This document shows positions 23,457 through 36,084 of a stretch of 64,000 nucleotides of DNA, one piece after another. The DNA comes from Cynocephalus volans. Taxonomy: Eukaryota > Chordata > Mammalia > Dermoptera > Cynocephalidae. Every line of letters begins with the position of its first letter. Within the stretch, counting starts at the first letter, position 1. A program made the translations under genes and the position numbers. The notes beneath the pieces are model-generated. The model saw nothing but the letters and a program-made list of their open reading frames with translations, ran no database searches and was not told the DNA's origin. The stretch lies in contig NC_084464.1 in the NCBI RefSeq assembly GCF_027409185.1, positions 42,135,095-42,199,094 on the forward strand, written 5' to 3'.

Positions 23457-24128
23457 TGTAGAGCTAGGACTGGGTGTGGAGCTCACAGAACCCTCAAGCC
23501 CATTGTCCAGACTGGGTCACAAACCCTTCACACGCAGGTCTACGAGCTAGGTAACTGGAAGAAAGGTCCTTGGAGCCTTGCTTGACGAAAGAGTAGTCTT
23601 TATTCCTGCGCACACACATCTAGGAGCTAGGCAGTCCAAAGAGAAACTCAAAAACTCAACTGCTACTGGCAAAGTCCAGAGAAAAACTGAACAGCTGCCA
23701 ACAAAGTAAACATGCTCTGTTTTAGATGTGAGCTCTCTAGGGCCACCCGTGGCTCACTCGGGTGAGTGCGGTGCTGATAACACTAAGGCCACGGGTTCGG
23801 ATCCCATATAGGGATGGCCGGTTAGCTCACTGGGTGAGCATGGTGCTGACAACACCAAGTCAAGGGTTAGGATCCCCTTACCAGTCATCTTTTTAGAAAA
23901 AATAATAATAATAATAGATGTGAGCTCTCTGCTGGCCAGCAGTTCAGGGTCGCTGCTCCACACAACTCTAGAACACACCAGAATAGCAACAAAACTAAAA
24001 AGGTACATTGGTGCACATGCGCACTAACTCCACCCACACACACGATTTGTTTACAAAGGATGAGCTGAACCACACCCAACAAGACCCGAGGCAAGGGGGC
24101 CTAACCAAATTATTCTATTTTCTCAACA
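23457..24128 (-). mobile_element. Solo LTR family A, with SINE inside
   Basis: Ends TG...CA with an exact 5-bp duplication CCATT (23,452-23,456 and 24,129-24,133). Read on the minus strand it has an AATAAA signal ('ggaataaagactactc'). Excluding the SINE it is about 480 bp and matches the copy at 38,487 nearly base by base over long runs. Confidence 0.88.
23739..23916 (+). repeat. Dimeric tRNA-Ile-like SINE inside family A LTR
   Basis: 'agatgtgagctctct' lies on both sides. The LTR copy at 38,487 lacks this SINE and shows the empty site ('agacatgaactctctgctggcc'). Confidence 0.92.
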
Positions 24129-24721
24129 CCATTCATTTTTATCTGTTCTTAATCTTAGGTCAAATAAGAGATTGTGGGTGATATTATGGTTATGGCCAGA
24201 GTGTCATACATTCTGCTTTGCCTGAGACAGTCCCAGGTTTTATCTTTGTCCTGGTGGAATAATTAATAGCACCTCCTTTCATTTTCGCAAGTGTCTAGTC
24301 TGGACAATGAGTTGTATGGTTACCGTAATTATAGCAATTGTCGGAAGTCAAAGACTTTCCGGAAATGTTATGTCTCCAGGCCTTTCTGTTTGTTTGCTTT
24401 AAAATGGAATTAAAGCAGTTTAACATTCGTATAATGTTTTATAGTTTATACTCTCCTAAACTGCTGGCCCCTGGAGGTGGAATTGAACTTTTAGACAGGT
24501 TTTGTTTGACTGTCATGGTGGTTTAAAAAGTAATGATAATTTGAATACCTTTACAGAGGGTAGCTATTTTCCCACACCACTTCCAATTACCTCATGTCTC
24601 ACGACCCTGGAGGCATTTGACCTTATGTCCCTGATTTACAGCTCTCTTTTGCATATATTACATCATTTAAGTTTCACCTTTAAGAAATTATCTCTATCCA
24701 TTCTCAGATGAGGAAACTGAG

Positions 24722-24895
24722 TATGCTTCAGAATCACCAGGGGGCTTGTTAAAACGCGTATGCTAAGCCTCAGGAGAGACTTCCTGTTTTAATAGGTCCA
24801 GAGCCCTGATAATTTACATTTTAAACAAATTCCTAGGAGATGCTTATGCTGCTAAAGGGGCCCACACATTGAGAACCACTGGTTCTGAGACACCA
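24722..24895 (+). repeat. MER5A-like hAT MITE
   Basis: 'cttcagaatcaccagggggcttgttaaaa', 'cctgataatttacattttaaacaaattccta' and 'ttgagaaccactggttctgag' follow the MER5A pattern. Confidence 0.55.
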
Positions 24896-25267
24896 CAAAT
24901 CATTCTAATTCATTCAGCTAATAAGTGACAGAGCTGAAATTCAGCCCCAGGTTTTCCATTCCATATTAAGTGCTCTTTATTCTACCGAGCATTACAAAAA
25001 CAAATAGTAATCTTCAAAAATGGTGAGCAAATCTTTTAAAAGAACACTGATATTTCAACAAGGTTGGGCAAACCTGCAGAGAGAATGAAATATTCATATG
25101 AACACCACTGGAGAGGTTCAGACAACTATCACCAAGCAGGTACCAACAGCTTCATATGGGGGGAAATTTAGACATAAGGAAAATGTGTAGTGGTCCAAAG
25201 GTGTTATACTCTCCTAGAATTAATACTGTTATCCTTGGATAATCCATTCATCACTGGACTGAGTGGA

Positions 25268-25320
25268 TTTTTTTTTTTTTCCTGCTGCTCACTATAGGGA
25301 TTGAATCCTGGACCTTGGAG
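25268..25320 (-). repeat. Monomeric SINE fragment
   Basis: T-run, then 'gctcactatagggattgaatcctggaccttgg', a tail piece of the monomeric SINE. Confidence 0.5.
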
Positions 25321-25362
25321 AGTGGATATTTCAAACTCCTAGCAGGCAAAGTAGTGTGAAAC

Positions 25363-25835
25363 TGTTACTGAACCCAAGTCCGGCTGCCCACTGCCAAACA
25401 GAAACAAATGACTCAAAAGTCAAATGTTGTGGAAAGGGAAGGCAACTTTTTTCAGGACCAGTAACCTGCAGGGGATAGTAGGCTACCTATCTCCAAAGCT
25501 CAGATTTACTGAGGGGTTTTTAAGAAGGAGGTTGAGGGAAGTGAAAAGCAGGAGGAAGGGGGGCATGAGGTGTGGGGACTCCGTGTAAGGGACCAGGTGC
25601 AAAATTTTGCCAGGGCTCCATCTGTTTTCTGTTCTCATCCTTGATGTTTTCTCAGGGTCCTGCAGGATCTTGATTTGCTTCAGGGTGGAGTCAGCATAGC
25701 TTTATTGATGTCTTCCTTGGTTTTTCAGGATCTGGAAAACAGCTCTACACTTATGTAAATAATGTCATCCTGCCCTATAACCAAGGTTCAAAATATCAAA
25801 TAACCATGGGAAAAGGGTGAACATAGAGAAATGCA
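25363..25835 (-). mobile_element. LTR family C, copy 1
   Basis: Starts TGTTACTGAACCC and shares long blocks with the copies at 30,145 and 40,440: 'ctcaaaagtcaaatgttg', 'gaggggtttttaa', 'ccataaccaaggttcaaaatatcaaat', 'agaaatgcatgc'. Upper border approximate. Confidence 0.65.
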
Positions 25836-26379
25836 TGCTAAGCTAGCCATCTGCTTACCTTATATTCTGCTAGACAAGTTTGCCTTTTGCAAACTTCCTC
25901 CAAGGCTGAGGCCTGCTCCAACCCTGGAGGAAATAGATCAAATAGGATCAAATATGGGTCCTGCTGCTACAGTTCCCTCCTTCTCATGTTCCTTCCTCAA
26001 TCTTGAGGGGGCTGCTTCAGTTCGCTTTAACAAAACCAAAATGCAAGGGTTGGGTCTTGAGACAGAGAGAGAGAGAGTGTGTGAGTGCCAAAGGGCTTCC
26101 AACTGGGGCACAGAGTTTATAAAAGCCAGCCATAGCAAAGCAAGTAATGCAAAGCTGTTTCCCAGACAGCTGTCATACACAAGAGAACAGACAAGGAGCC
26201 ATATGGTAATTGGGGTGCAGACAGAGAAGAATAGGATGAAACACATTGTCAGAGGCCAGCGAGTGCCAGAGGCAGCTCAGTCACTAGGCACCACCTCTCC
26301 TGCCCCACAAAGTTTCATAAGCCTCCCCTGCATCAGGATTACAGCTACATAGGCTTCCCCTACATGAGATTCCCACTTG

Positions 26380-27510
26380 GAGATAAAGACAAGGAAGTGA
26401 GAACCGTTGAGATAGGAGTTTACATTCTGAATTGAGCAATCACCAGAAAGAAACTTTTTTATCCAGATGAGATTGTGTTATTTCAATATGCAAGATGAAG
26501 TGTTTTCTGGTACTGAGTAGAAATGGGGTTTCATGACACAATTTGAGTTCAGTTTCAGAAAAGGGAAATAGTCACATTTCTTCACATTTCAAATGTGACT
26601 ATATTTCAGTCCTCTACAGAGGTAAAAAGCAGAACTGATGTGACAGAGCAGAATCAGTCAGCCCTGAAGGTGCCTGTGCAAGAATAAGGCATATGAGGGG
26701 TCTCCAGAATGATCGTGGAAAGATGTATATTATCTTTCAATTCCATTTTTCCACAAACTTCTTTTTTCTTCCCATGAACTTTTTGAAGTACCCCCGTATT
26801 ACAGCTGAAATACCCAAGAGAAAATGCAATGCAAGAAGAATTAATAAATCTGGAAAACAGGACAAACAGACATCCTAAAATTTGCCTTTCACCAGAAGCA
26901 GCTGAGAAGATAATTTCAGTGCAGGTAGTTAATTAGGGAGGCGATTCCAGGAAATATCTGTGGGAAAGTAGGGATGTAAGACAGGAAAAGGAAGGAAGTC
27001 AACAAATAGTATCAAGTATTTCTACGATTCACTGGAGCCTAGTCCGGGGCAGCTCTGGGAACCAGACTTACCCCTCCCAAGGGGGATGGGAGCTGGATAT
27101 TTATCTACCAGCTCCCAACCATCACTGATTCGGGGCTGCTTCTAGCGAGTATTAATTTCCTGGTCCTTTCAGCCTGTCCCTCATGGGCAGAGCAGGCTCT
27201 GATGATCCTAGGAAGTCCTAAGACAAAGAGTCTCAGGAGCTGGCAGTTGGGAGTGGGATACTGGCAGTATCTGGTACAGGGGACCAACCTACAGGAGTGA
27301 GAGATAAACAAATAATCAGATATGGAAACCACAGTCAAGGATATTTTAAGAACAAACACTTGGAGGTCCAACAAGGAGAGTACGAGTCAAAGTTTTACAG
27401 CATCCAACTTGTCAAGTTTAAAAAGTTTTAAATAAACTAATGTTTTAAAGAATTACCTGGAAAAAACAATGAGATATTTAAAGATGCAAGGAACAAAACA
27501 ATATTGATGC
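26380..27510. other. Intergenic, no gene seen
   Basis: Low-complexity and repeat-like text; the 'ggggtctccagaatgatcgtggaaagat...ccatgaactttttgaagtacccc' unit near 26,695-26,795 resembles a widespread mammalian repeat that I cannot name safely. Confidence 0.45.
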
Positions 27511-27520
27511 TGTGCAAATT

Positions 27521-27719
27521 TCTTTTTTTTTCTTTTTTTTTTTTTTTTTGTCTTTTTGTGACCGGTAAGGGGATCACAACCCTTGGCATGGTGTCGTCCA
27601 CACCGCGCTCAGCCAGTGAGTGCACTGGCCATCCCCATATAGGATCCAAACCCACGGTGGGAATGCCGCTGCGCTCCCAAGCGCTGCACTCTCCTGAGTG
27701 CGCCTCGGGGCCGGCCCGA
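27521..27719 (-). repeat. Dimeric tRNA-Ile-like SINE
   Basis: Minus-oriented copy with a T-run; target duplication 'gtgcaaattt' / 'gtgcaaaattt'. Confidence 0.85.
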
Positions 27720-29417
27720 GGCAGTGCAAAATTTCTAAGAAAACTTTGCAAAATGACAACAGTGAAGTTGCTCTACCATAAAGCTACTTTAATTTAGTAT
27801 TGATGTGAGAACAAATTTCAGAAAGAGATTCAAGTGTATGTGGAAACAATATAAAATAAAGGTGGCATTTCAATTGAAAGAGAACTGATTTGTTTTGCAA
27901 ATGGTGCTGCCATAATTGACAATCTAGAAGAAAACAAAGTTAGACCCTTACTGCACACCATACACAAAAAATCTAAGTGGTTTAAAGATAAAACATGAAA
28001 GAAATGAAAATATTAAGATTTAGAATCATGTTTATCCTTGGTGTGAGAGACATGTTTTGAACAAGATAAAAAATTCAGAAGGCATAAAGTAAAAGATTGA
28101 CAGATTGATTACCAAATACGAAACAAAACAAAACAAAATCCTTCAATAGGGAAAATGATACCATAAGAAGGTAGCAAAGGATAATTTATTAGTAACACAT
28201 ATGACATGTCAAAGGGCAATATCAGTAACACAAAAAGAAAAAAAATGATTTGTGGTCAAGACGGGGATATAAGTTCACATGACCACCACTGTGCCTTCTC
28301 TTCCAAAGACATATTAATTATAGACAAATTATTTCTTTAAATGGTAAAAAGCTACAGCCAGTCAATGAGAGCATCAGTGAGTGGAAGATAGTCCTGGGCC
28401 AGCACCCACTGAGAACTTTACCTAAAACACAGCACAGAGGAACACGAAGGGATGGAAATGTAAGATAAGAGACACAGAGGAGCTCCAAAATGTGGACAGT
28501 GGGAGTTTCAGAAACAAAGAGAGGAGATAGCAGAGGAGCAAAATGTGAAGAGATAAAGGCTTAACACTGTTTAGAATTTAAGGGCCCTCTGAAAGTGCAG
28601 CAGATACCGAGCAGCACAGTGAAAAATAATTCCACACTGGAAACACTTTGTAATGAAACTGAAGAAAATCAGATACAAAGAGAAAACCTTAAAAGCTGTC
28701 AGGAAGAAATGGCAGAGTACCTACCAAGGAATAACAAGTAGATTTTCCAAATTAATATTACTTAATATCTTTAGGTAGTTGGGGGAAATTGCCTAACTAA
28801 GATGTCTGTCTTTAGCTACACTGTTATTCATAAATGAGAGAAAAACAAAGGTATTTTGGGATATAAAAAGATGAAGACAATACCACCAAGAGATTCTTGC
28901 TGAAATAGCTGAAAGCTATCCCCAACCCCCCCACACCAAAAAAGGAGAGAGAACCAGGATGGAGGGAGTGTGATATATGATGCAAAGAAAACATAATTCA
29001 GTAATATTTGTTGTTAGACATGGCATTCCATTGAATGTAAAACATTGTAAACTGAAGTTTTGTCTTCAAAAAAAGTTGAACTGAAATTTTAGACAACTGT
29101 TAGGTGGGAATTGGAAGCAGGTGAAGTTTGGAGGATAGCGAAAGACCTACCTAAGGGATGGAAGATATCAGGAGCTTAGGGATACTGAATAACTTTATGA
29201 TTTGTTACAAAACTGTGAAGTTAATGACATAATTAAGGATAATTACTAAAGGAATAGAAATAATATTTATAATTTCCAAGTCAGCAAAAGGAAAAAATAA
29301 AGAAAATTAATACATAGAAGAGAAGGCAAGAAAGTTGGAGGAAGTATATAAGAGAAAAATGTAGAAAATAGAAAAAAATAGGTACTGGCAATAAGTCCAA
29401 TGTATCAGAAATCCCCA

Positions 29418-29485
29418 CCTATATATATATATAAAATATATAGATATAAAAATATATATATATATAAAATATACATACATATATA
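29418..29485. repeat. (TA)n microsatellite
   Basis: 'tatatatatataaaatatatagatataaaaatatatatatataaaat'. Confidence 0.85.
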
Positions 29486-29916
29486 TTAAACTCATCCATT
29501 AAAAGACAGAAATTCTCAGATTATATATATTTTTTCTCATGCTTTTATATATAGATACATGTTTTAAATCCAGCTATATTCTGCTTGAAATAGATAAAGT
29601 TAAAAATGAAATAGAAAGGCTGAAAATAGAGGGATGGAAAAAAACACAGGCAAACATCTGGCCTAGCAATATAGATATTAGACAAAATTTAAGATAAAAA
29701 GCATCAAAAAAGATAAACAGTGACACTCTATAATGTTAAAAAGCACAAGTTTTCAAGAAGATATACAGTCATAAGCTTTATGCACTCCCCTATAAACATA
29801 GCCTCAAAATACATAAAGCAAAAGCAGAAGAAATATAATGTGAAAGAAACAAATCCACAATAATAGGAGATTTTAATGCTTCTCTCAGAAATGAGAGATC
29901 AAGTACATGCAGAATT

Positions 29917-30018
29917 TTTTTTTCTTTTTGGCAGCTAGCCAATATGGGGGATCTGAACCCTTGACCTTGGTGTTAATCAACACTGACCTCTACCAAATGA
30001 GCTAACTGGCCAGCCTAT
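29917..30018 (-). repeat. Monomeric tRNA-like SINE
   Basis: T-run then 'ggcagctagccaatatgggggatctgaacccttgaccttggtgtt...gctaactggccagcc'. Confidence 0.75.
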
Positions 30019-30144
30019 ATAGAGAATTTTTAATGATATTGAAGATATAAGCAACGAAACTAACTTGACGAGACATTTTTATGTAAAATTCTATACTCAA
30101 CATTCATTTTGAAAATGAATCATTCACAAAAACTGGCTACATAC

Positions 30145-30784
30145 TGTTACCGGGCACAGGTCTGGCTGCCTGTGCCCTTTCAAAAGCAAACCACTCAAAT
30201 GTCAAATGTTGGTGAAAATGGAAGTCAGTTTTTATTCAGGAATACTGGTGACCTGAGGAGAGATGTTAGGCTAACCTGTGTCTCCAGTGAACCTGAAGGA
30301 CAATGGCCAGGCTAAAGCCATCTCAAAGAATCCGGTTTAGTGAGGGGTTTTTAACAAGGAGGCTAAAGAAATGGAATGTGGGAAATTAAAAGCAGGAGGG
30401 AGGGGGATGTGAACTGCAGAATTGCAAGGGTTCTATGCAAGGAGCCAGGTGCAAGGTCTTGCCAAGGCTCCTTCTGGTTTCTGCTCCATCCTTGCTGTTA
30501 TTTTAGGGTCCTGCTCTGCCAGAGGGGTGGAATCAGCCTAGCTTTACTAATGTTCCCTGGGGTCTGGGATAGTACATGCAAGTGTGCAGCTCCATGATGA
30601 CTGAAAAACAACTTTACATTCATGTACATAATGTCATCTTGCCCCATAACCAAGGTTCAAAATATCAAATAAAAGACGGGAACTCAGAAAAATGCATGCC
30701 AAGAATAAAACTGTATTCTTTTGAAATCTTTTAGAGCCCCATGTCGTTTTAGGTCCCAACACGGCTTCAGTCCTGCTCACTTCA
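30145..30784 (-). mobile_element. LTR family C, copy 2
   Basis: Starts TGTTACCGGGC and ends about 'gctcacttca'. On the minus strand it contains 'gaataaaactgta', a possible poly(A) signal. Shares long blocks with copies at 25,363 and 40,440. Confidence 0.7.
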
Positions 30785-30920
30785 GCTATACTAGGGCATA
30801 AAGGAAGTTGTAGCAAATTTCAAATTATTTCTATCATGCAGATCATATTCTCTGACTATACTTTAAATAAAAATTAGCAACAACAGCAAAAAAGGTAATT
30901 AGAACAAAAACTCAAACTCA

Positions 30921-30992
30921 ATTAGAGCTCGGTGTTGATAACACAAAGGTCAAGGGTTCAGATCCCCACCAGCTGCAAAACAAACAAACAGA
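30921..30992 (+). repeat. Monomeric SINE fragment
   Basis: 'gagctcggtgttgataacacaaaggtcaagggttcagatccccaccagctgc' and an A-rich (caaa)n tail; the 5' part is missing. Confidence 0.6.
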
Positions 30993-31370
30993 AGTCATAT
31001 GTTTGGAAACTAAAACATATGCTCAAATAACATGTGACTTAAAGTGGAAATTTTGATGAAAATTATAAAATATTTCAAAGTGAACAACAAGGGAAAAACT
31101 CCGTAGCAAAACTCATAGAATTCATTTAAGTGGTACTGGGAGGCAAGTTTATAGCTTAATTTGCAACTACTAAAAAATAGAAAATACTGAATATAAATGA
31201 GCTAAGTGTTCTATATAAGCTACAAAAAAGAAAAAGTAAACTCTACATAAGTAAAAGAAAGGAAATAAAAAGAGCAGAAGTTAACAAAGTTTTAAAAAAC
31301 ACAGTAGAGATGACCAATAAAACTAAAACCTTGTTCTTCGAAGACATTTAATGCTAATTACTGAAAGAAA

Positions 31371-31736
31371 GTGAGCCAAGATGCCGGATACTGTTCAAGC
31401 TTTATTAAAGAAAGAAATCTGCTAGGCTGTACTCAAAATGGAGGACAGCCCAGGGCTGCCTTGAAAATGCGGGACAACAGCTAACCTAGGGCAGGGGGAG
31501 TTTATATTAGTATGTTGGTGCCAAGAGCTGGTTGATGTAATTCCCCAGTGGGGATTGAGTTAGGTCATGGGGATGGAGAGTTCTGTGCGTGCAAGAAACA
31601 CCAAAAGTTTCATTTTCTCCGAAACCATGAGGCTTCTTGTGAAACAGAACAGGGGAGGGGAGGGGAGGAGGTGGACGGTGCCATTTTGTACTTGGGCTTG
31701 TCAAAAATGGCACTGGTTATGTTGCAGATCTGTTAA
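31371..31736 (-). mobile_element. Solo LTR family D (same family as the 40.7-kb provirus LTR)
   Basis: The reverse complement shares with 40,700-41,076 the blocks 'gaagcctcatg', 'gcagccctgggctg', 'ttgagtacagcct.gcagat' and 'taataaagcttgaa', the last being the poly(A) signal. Confidence 0.75.
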
Positions 31737-32556
31737 TTGCTAATACTAATAATCTGTTCATAACTTTGACAAGACTAATCAAAAAAAAGGGAAGAAACAA
31801 CAATATTAGGATTAAAATGGGAAATAACTATAGTAGAAGTTAAAAAGTCACAAGCACTCGCAACAAAGTTTTATACGAGTTAATTTGAAAGAAAAAAAAG
31901 TTTAAAGATATAAATGATGAATCCCCATACTGCCCAGCTGCCAAAAAAAGATATAAATGATGAAAATTGACTCAAGAAAAGAGACACAATCTGAAAATGC
32001 ATTTAATTTAAATAAATGATATCAGTAGTCAAAAAATCTTCTATACAAGACAACAGTTTCTGACAGATTCGAGAAACAGAAAACTCCTGACTTTTATAGC
32101 CCCTATCTCAAACTATTGCAGAGAATATAAAAGAGGACAGCTACCCAGTCCTTTTATCAAGGCTGTATGACACCAAAACTAGTCAAAGACAATGCAAACA
32201 AAGAAAATTATAGATCCATGTGTCTCACTAACATACATGCTAAAATCTTAAATAAAATGTTAGCAAATTGAATTCAATAGGGTCCTGATTTCCATATTAT
32301 AATTGTCTAGATTTTTTATTATTATTAGCATTTTTGTTGTTACAAATCATGATTTTTCTTTATGCCCTTTACCCAACCTATCTTTTAAAGAAAAAATGTT
32401 AATTTACAATGTCTTACAATCAGTGGTATACTGTATTTACCAACATATTCTACTGAATTATTTTTCCTTTGTTTCATGCATCACACGCCCTCCATTTTGG
32501 TTCTGCGGCCCCTCCCCTCCCCTTTTCAATAAAGAATAGGTTTTTGATTGTTCATT

Positions 32557-32606
32557 TGTTTTGGTGGCTGGCCGGTAAGCGGATCCAAACCCTTGACTTT
32601 GTTGTT
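32557..32606 (-). repeat. Monomeric SINE fragment
   Basis: 'ggtggctggccggtaagcggatccaaacccttgactttgttgtt', the tail half of a monomer. Confidence 0.55.
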
Positions 32607-32679
32607 ACAAGAATAGTTTAAAGGAGGTTTTTCAGAAGAAGCTCTTTGTAGTAAATTATCTTAATCTTTTTTCTTTCAT

Positions 32680-32783
32680 TTTTGTTTTTGTTTTTGTTTT
32701 GGTGGCTGGCCAGTACAGGGACTGAACCCTGGACCTTGGTGTTGTCAGCACCATGCTCTAGCCAACTGAGCTAACCAGACAGC
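32680..32783 (-). repeat. Monomeric tRNA-like SINE
   Basis: (TTTTG)n run then 'ggtggctggccagtacagggactgaaccctggaccttgg...gccaactgagctaaccaga'. Confidence 0.75.
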
Positions 32784-33769
32784 ATGATTATCTTAATATT
32801 TTTTGTCTAAAACTGTGTGTCTGTGTGTCCATGTGTGCACGTGTGTGTATTATAACTAAATAATGTTTATCCAAGGAATGCTAGAAAGATTTGACAGAAA
32901 ATCTATTAATCTACCATAAGATTAGATGCCAAAGGAAAGAAAATGCAAAATTCAACACGCTTCATGATAAAAACTTTCTATAAGAATGAAGGAAACTACC
33001 TCAACCCACTAAAGAGTTTCTAGTGAAAAGCTACCACAAAAATCACACCTAATGGTGAAAGTTTAAAAATTATATTCAGGAACAAGACAATAATGGCCAC
33101 TGTACTGCTGTTATTTAATTTGTGCCAGAAGTCCTAGCTAACGTAATGAGAAAATGAAGTAAGAACTTAAGGATTGGAATGTAAAAGATAAATTTGTTAC
33201 TGTTTGCAAGTATTGTAGATTTTCCTTACAGACAACTCAATAAAACTAAAGAACAAATTATTAGAACTAATAAGAAAGTTGCTGGATGAAGATCTATAAT
33301 AATAATTAATAGCATTCCTAGAGAGCAGAAATAACCAATTAGAAAACGTAATGATAATGGTAACATTCTTTTTTATACTTTCAAAAAACAACAACTTAAG
33401 GAACCTAGGAATAAATCTATCAAAAGATGAAAGAAAAAAAGAAACATAAAAGAAGACCTAACATTAAAAAATAAAACTTGTTAATAAACAGGAAAATTAA
33501 AGGTAGTAAATTAAATTTACCATTTATTTATAGATTTTATGTAGTTCCAATTAGAACCTAATAAAGACTACTTTTGAGTGTGTATGTAAAACTTGACAAA
33601 TTCTAAAATTCATTAAAGGGCCAAGGTCCTGAAATTGCCAAGTCGATTGTGAAAAAGAAAACAAGGAAAGAAGGAAGTTGTCCTACCAGGTAGTAACCTA
33701 CAAGTTAATCTGTAAATTTAATGTGGTCCCAATAAAAATACCTACAGGGTACTTTTAAGAATTGGAAAG

Positions 33770-34756
33770 GCACGGTGCAGCCATTGTGTAAAGAGTGCGT
33801 ACGTTCCTCGGTGAACTAAAAAATAAACTACCCTGTGACCCAGCAACCCCGCTACTGGATATCCACCCAAAGCAAATGAAGTCAATACATGAAAGAGATA
33901 CCTGCAGTCCCATGTTCATTGCAACACTGTTCACAATAGCCAAGAGATGGAATCAACCTAACTGCCAATCAATGAATAAATAGATTTTAAAAACTGTGGT
34001 ATTGCAGTTGATTAAATCGTGTACCCCCGAAGTTTAATGTGTTGGAGGCTTGGTCCACACTGTGACAGTGTTTAGACAGTGGGAAATCCTATTATGGTAA
34101 TTGAAAGGTGGGGCTTGAAGAGGTGATTAGATTTTGAGGACCCTTCCATAGTGAATAGTTTAATAGTGGTCATGGACATGATTTTGAGGGCTTTAAAAGG
34201 AGAGCACACAAGGAGCTCTCTCTCTCTGCTCTGCCATTCTGCCATGTGAGACACTTGCATCACTGCCACTACCAACAAGGCCTTCACCAGATGTGTTCCC
34301 TAGACTTTAGACTTCTCAGCCTCTGAAACTGTAAGCAATAAATTTAATTTTCTTATAAATTACCCAGTTCCAGATGTTTTGTTATAAGCAACAGAAACAG
34401 ACTAATACAGGTATATATACACAATGGAATATTATTCAGCTATAAAAAAGTACTCTCATTTGCAGCAACATGGATGAAACTGGAAACCATCATGTTAAGC
34501 AAAGTAAACCAGGCACAGAAGGACAAATACCACATGATCTCATTCATATGTGGGATCTAAAAAAGAAAAACAAGTGGTTCTCATAGAAGCAGAGAGTAGA
34601 ATAGTGGTTACTACGGGTCAGGAGGGGTAGGGTGGTCGGAGAGAGGGAAAGTGGTGGATTAATGGGTACTAAGTGAATCAATGTATAGTATATGATACTG
34701 AAACAACATACTGTACCCCACAAATATGTACAAATAAATGTTAAAAAAAAAAAAAA
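33770..34756 (+). mobile_element. 5'-truncated L1 3' end, split by MaLR LTR
   Basis: L1 ORF2 C-terminal coding text ('acacaatggaatattattcagctataaaaaa', 'atgatctcattcatatgtgg') and a poly(A) tail, with direct repeats aagaattggaaag at 33,757-33,769 and 34,757-34,769. A MaLR LTR sits within it. Confidence 0.85.
34002..34409 (+). mobile_element. MaLR (MST/THE1-type) solo LTR
   Basis: TG...CA ends with an exact 5-bp duplication GGTAT (33,997-34,001 and 34,410-34,414). The text follows the THE1/MST pattern (ggtggggcttgaagaggtgattag, ggagctctctctctctgctctgcc, 'aagcaataaattt'). Confidence 0.8.
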
Positions 34757-34849
34757 AAGAATTGGAAAGACAGATTTTAATGGTCATGGGGAAAAATAAA
34801 TAAGAATGGCTGGGAAAAGAAATAATGATAATGTCACCAAACCAAAAGG

Positions 34850-35395
34850 GGTTCATTGCCCACTTTACAGCAGCCAATAAATCTTCACACCAGTACTTGC
34901 AGCAGAAAAGATTAGCATTTATTATTGAAAGATTCCAATCGAGCAGTGCAAGACAGCTGATGCTGTAAAACTCCAGGCTCCTCGAGAGCTTACAGACAAA
35001 CAGTTTTTGCCTTTTTTAAAGGCAAAAAACTGCTGGGTTGGGGTCTGGGCTGTGTGAGTAGCCTGTGGATGTTTCTGACTGGTTGAATCTCAGAAGACAA
35101 AGGAAGAGCATCGGGACCATGTCCATCAATTTTCCAGCTCCAATCAGTCTGGTGTCCTTGTAGTCCCAATTTGCTCAGCATTTTTCAAACTTGGATCTCA
35201 TTCCCTTTAAAAACATCTCCAGGAGATCTGTCAAGATAGTGTTTTTTGTCCTTGGAATCTAGTAGCTCTGATTTATTCCCCTCCTTACTGCTAGTTGTTA
35301 ATTTCAATTTTTAATTGCCGGCTGGAGAGCCCAGTTCTCAGAATTTAAATTTTGAGGGAGCCAAAGCCACAGCTCACTTTCACCTAAATATTGGA
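34850..35395 (-). mobile_element. LTR family E, solo (probable)
   Basis: Read on the minus strand: 'gctgtggctttggctccctcaaaatttaaat', then later 'aataataaatgctaatctttt', a poly(A) signal followed by an R/U5-like end 'ttactggctgctgtaaagtgggcaatgaacccc'. Only one copy in the window; borders approximate. Confidence 0.5.
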
Positions 35396-35693
35396 GGAGG
35401 TTTATCGAGGAAGGATACCTGCTCAGCCTCGTTATCAAGGTATGTGTTGGGGAATGTGACTTCTTTACATTATTAACACATGTTATAAAGGCTCAACAGT
35501 GTGGCATGAGCACACAACAGATGGGTCATAGAGCAGAGTAGAAGGTCCAGAAACAGAGCCAGATACACATGGGAACTTAGTAATTGATAGAGGTGCCATC
35601 TCAAGTTGATGATTGAATAAATGATGTTGGGACAACATGGCAGCAATTTGGAAAATGAAATTGAATTTATCTGCTATAATTTAAACTAGGTCA

Positions 35694-35898
35694 GGGCCTG
35701 CCCGTGGCTCACTCTGGAGAGTGCGGTGCTGATAACATCAAGGCCACGGGTTCGGATCCTATATGTGGATGGCCGGTTCGCTCACTGGCTGAGCGTGGTG
35801 CTGACAACACCAAGTCAAGTCTTAAGATCCCCTTACCGGTCATCTTTTCAAAAAAAAAATTAAATAAATAATAAATAAACAAACAAACAAACAAACAA
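35694..35898 (+). repeat. Dimeric tRNA-Ile-like SINE
   Basis: Two units, then an (aaac)n-type tail. 'aaactaggtca' flanks the copy on both sides. Confidence 0.88.
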
Positions 35899-35961
35899 AC
35901 TAGGTCAAGTCTCAAACAGCACATATTTAAAAGTAAAAACCCAAAATATAAAAACATTATA

Positions 35962-36053
35962 GGGCTGGCTGATTAGCTCACTTGATTACAGCCTGGTGCT
36001 GATAACACCAAGGTCAAGGGTTCTGACCTTCATAAGAGCCAGATGCAAAAACC

Positions 36054-36082
<29 letters not shown>
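35962..36082 (+). repeat. Monomeric tRNA-Ile-like SINE
   Basis: 'gggctggctgattagctcacttgattacagcctggtgctgataacaccaaggtcaagggttc' then an A-run. Confidence 0.8.

Positions 36083-36084
<2 letters not shown>

Larger units (their letters stand above)
28560..33756 (+). repeat. Old, fragmented L1 sequence (sense)
   Basis: Dispersed blocks resemble L1 ORF2 DNA: 'caaaatttaagataaaaagcatcaaaaaagata...' and 'ccacaataataggagattttaatgctt' near 29,680-29,870, and 'ccagtccttttatcaaggc...catacatgctaaaatcttaaataaaatgttagcaaattgaa' near 32,140-32,275. Frames are heavily broken, and LTRs and SINEs interrupt the run. Confidence 0.5.
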
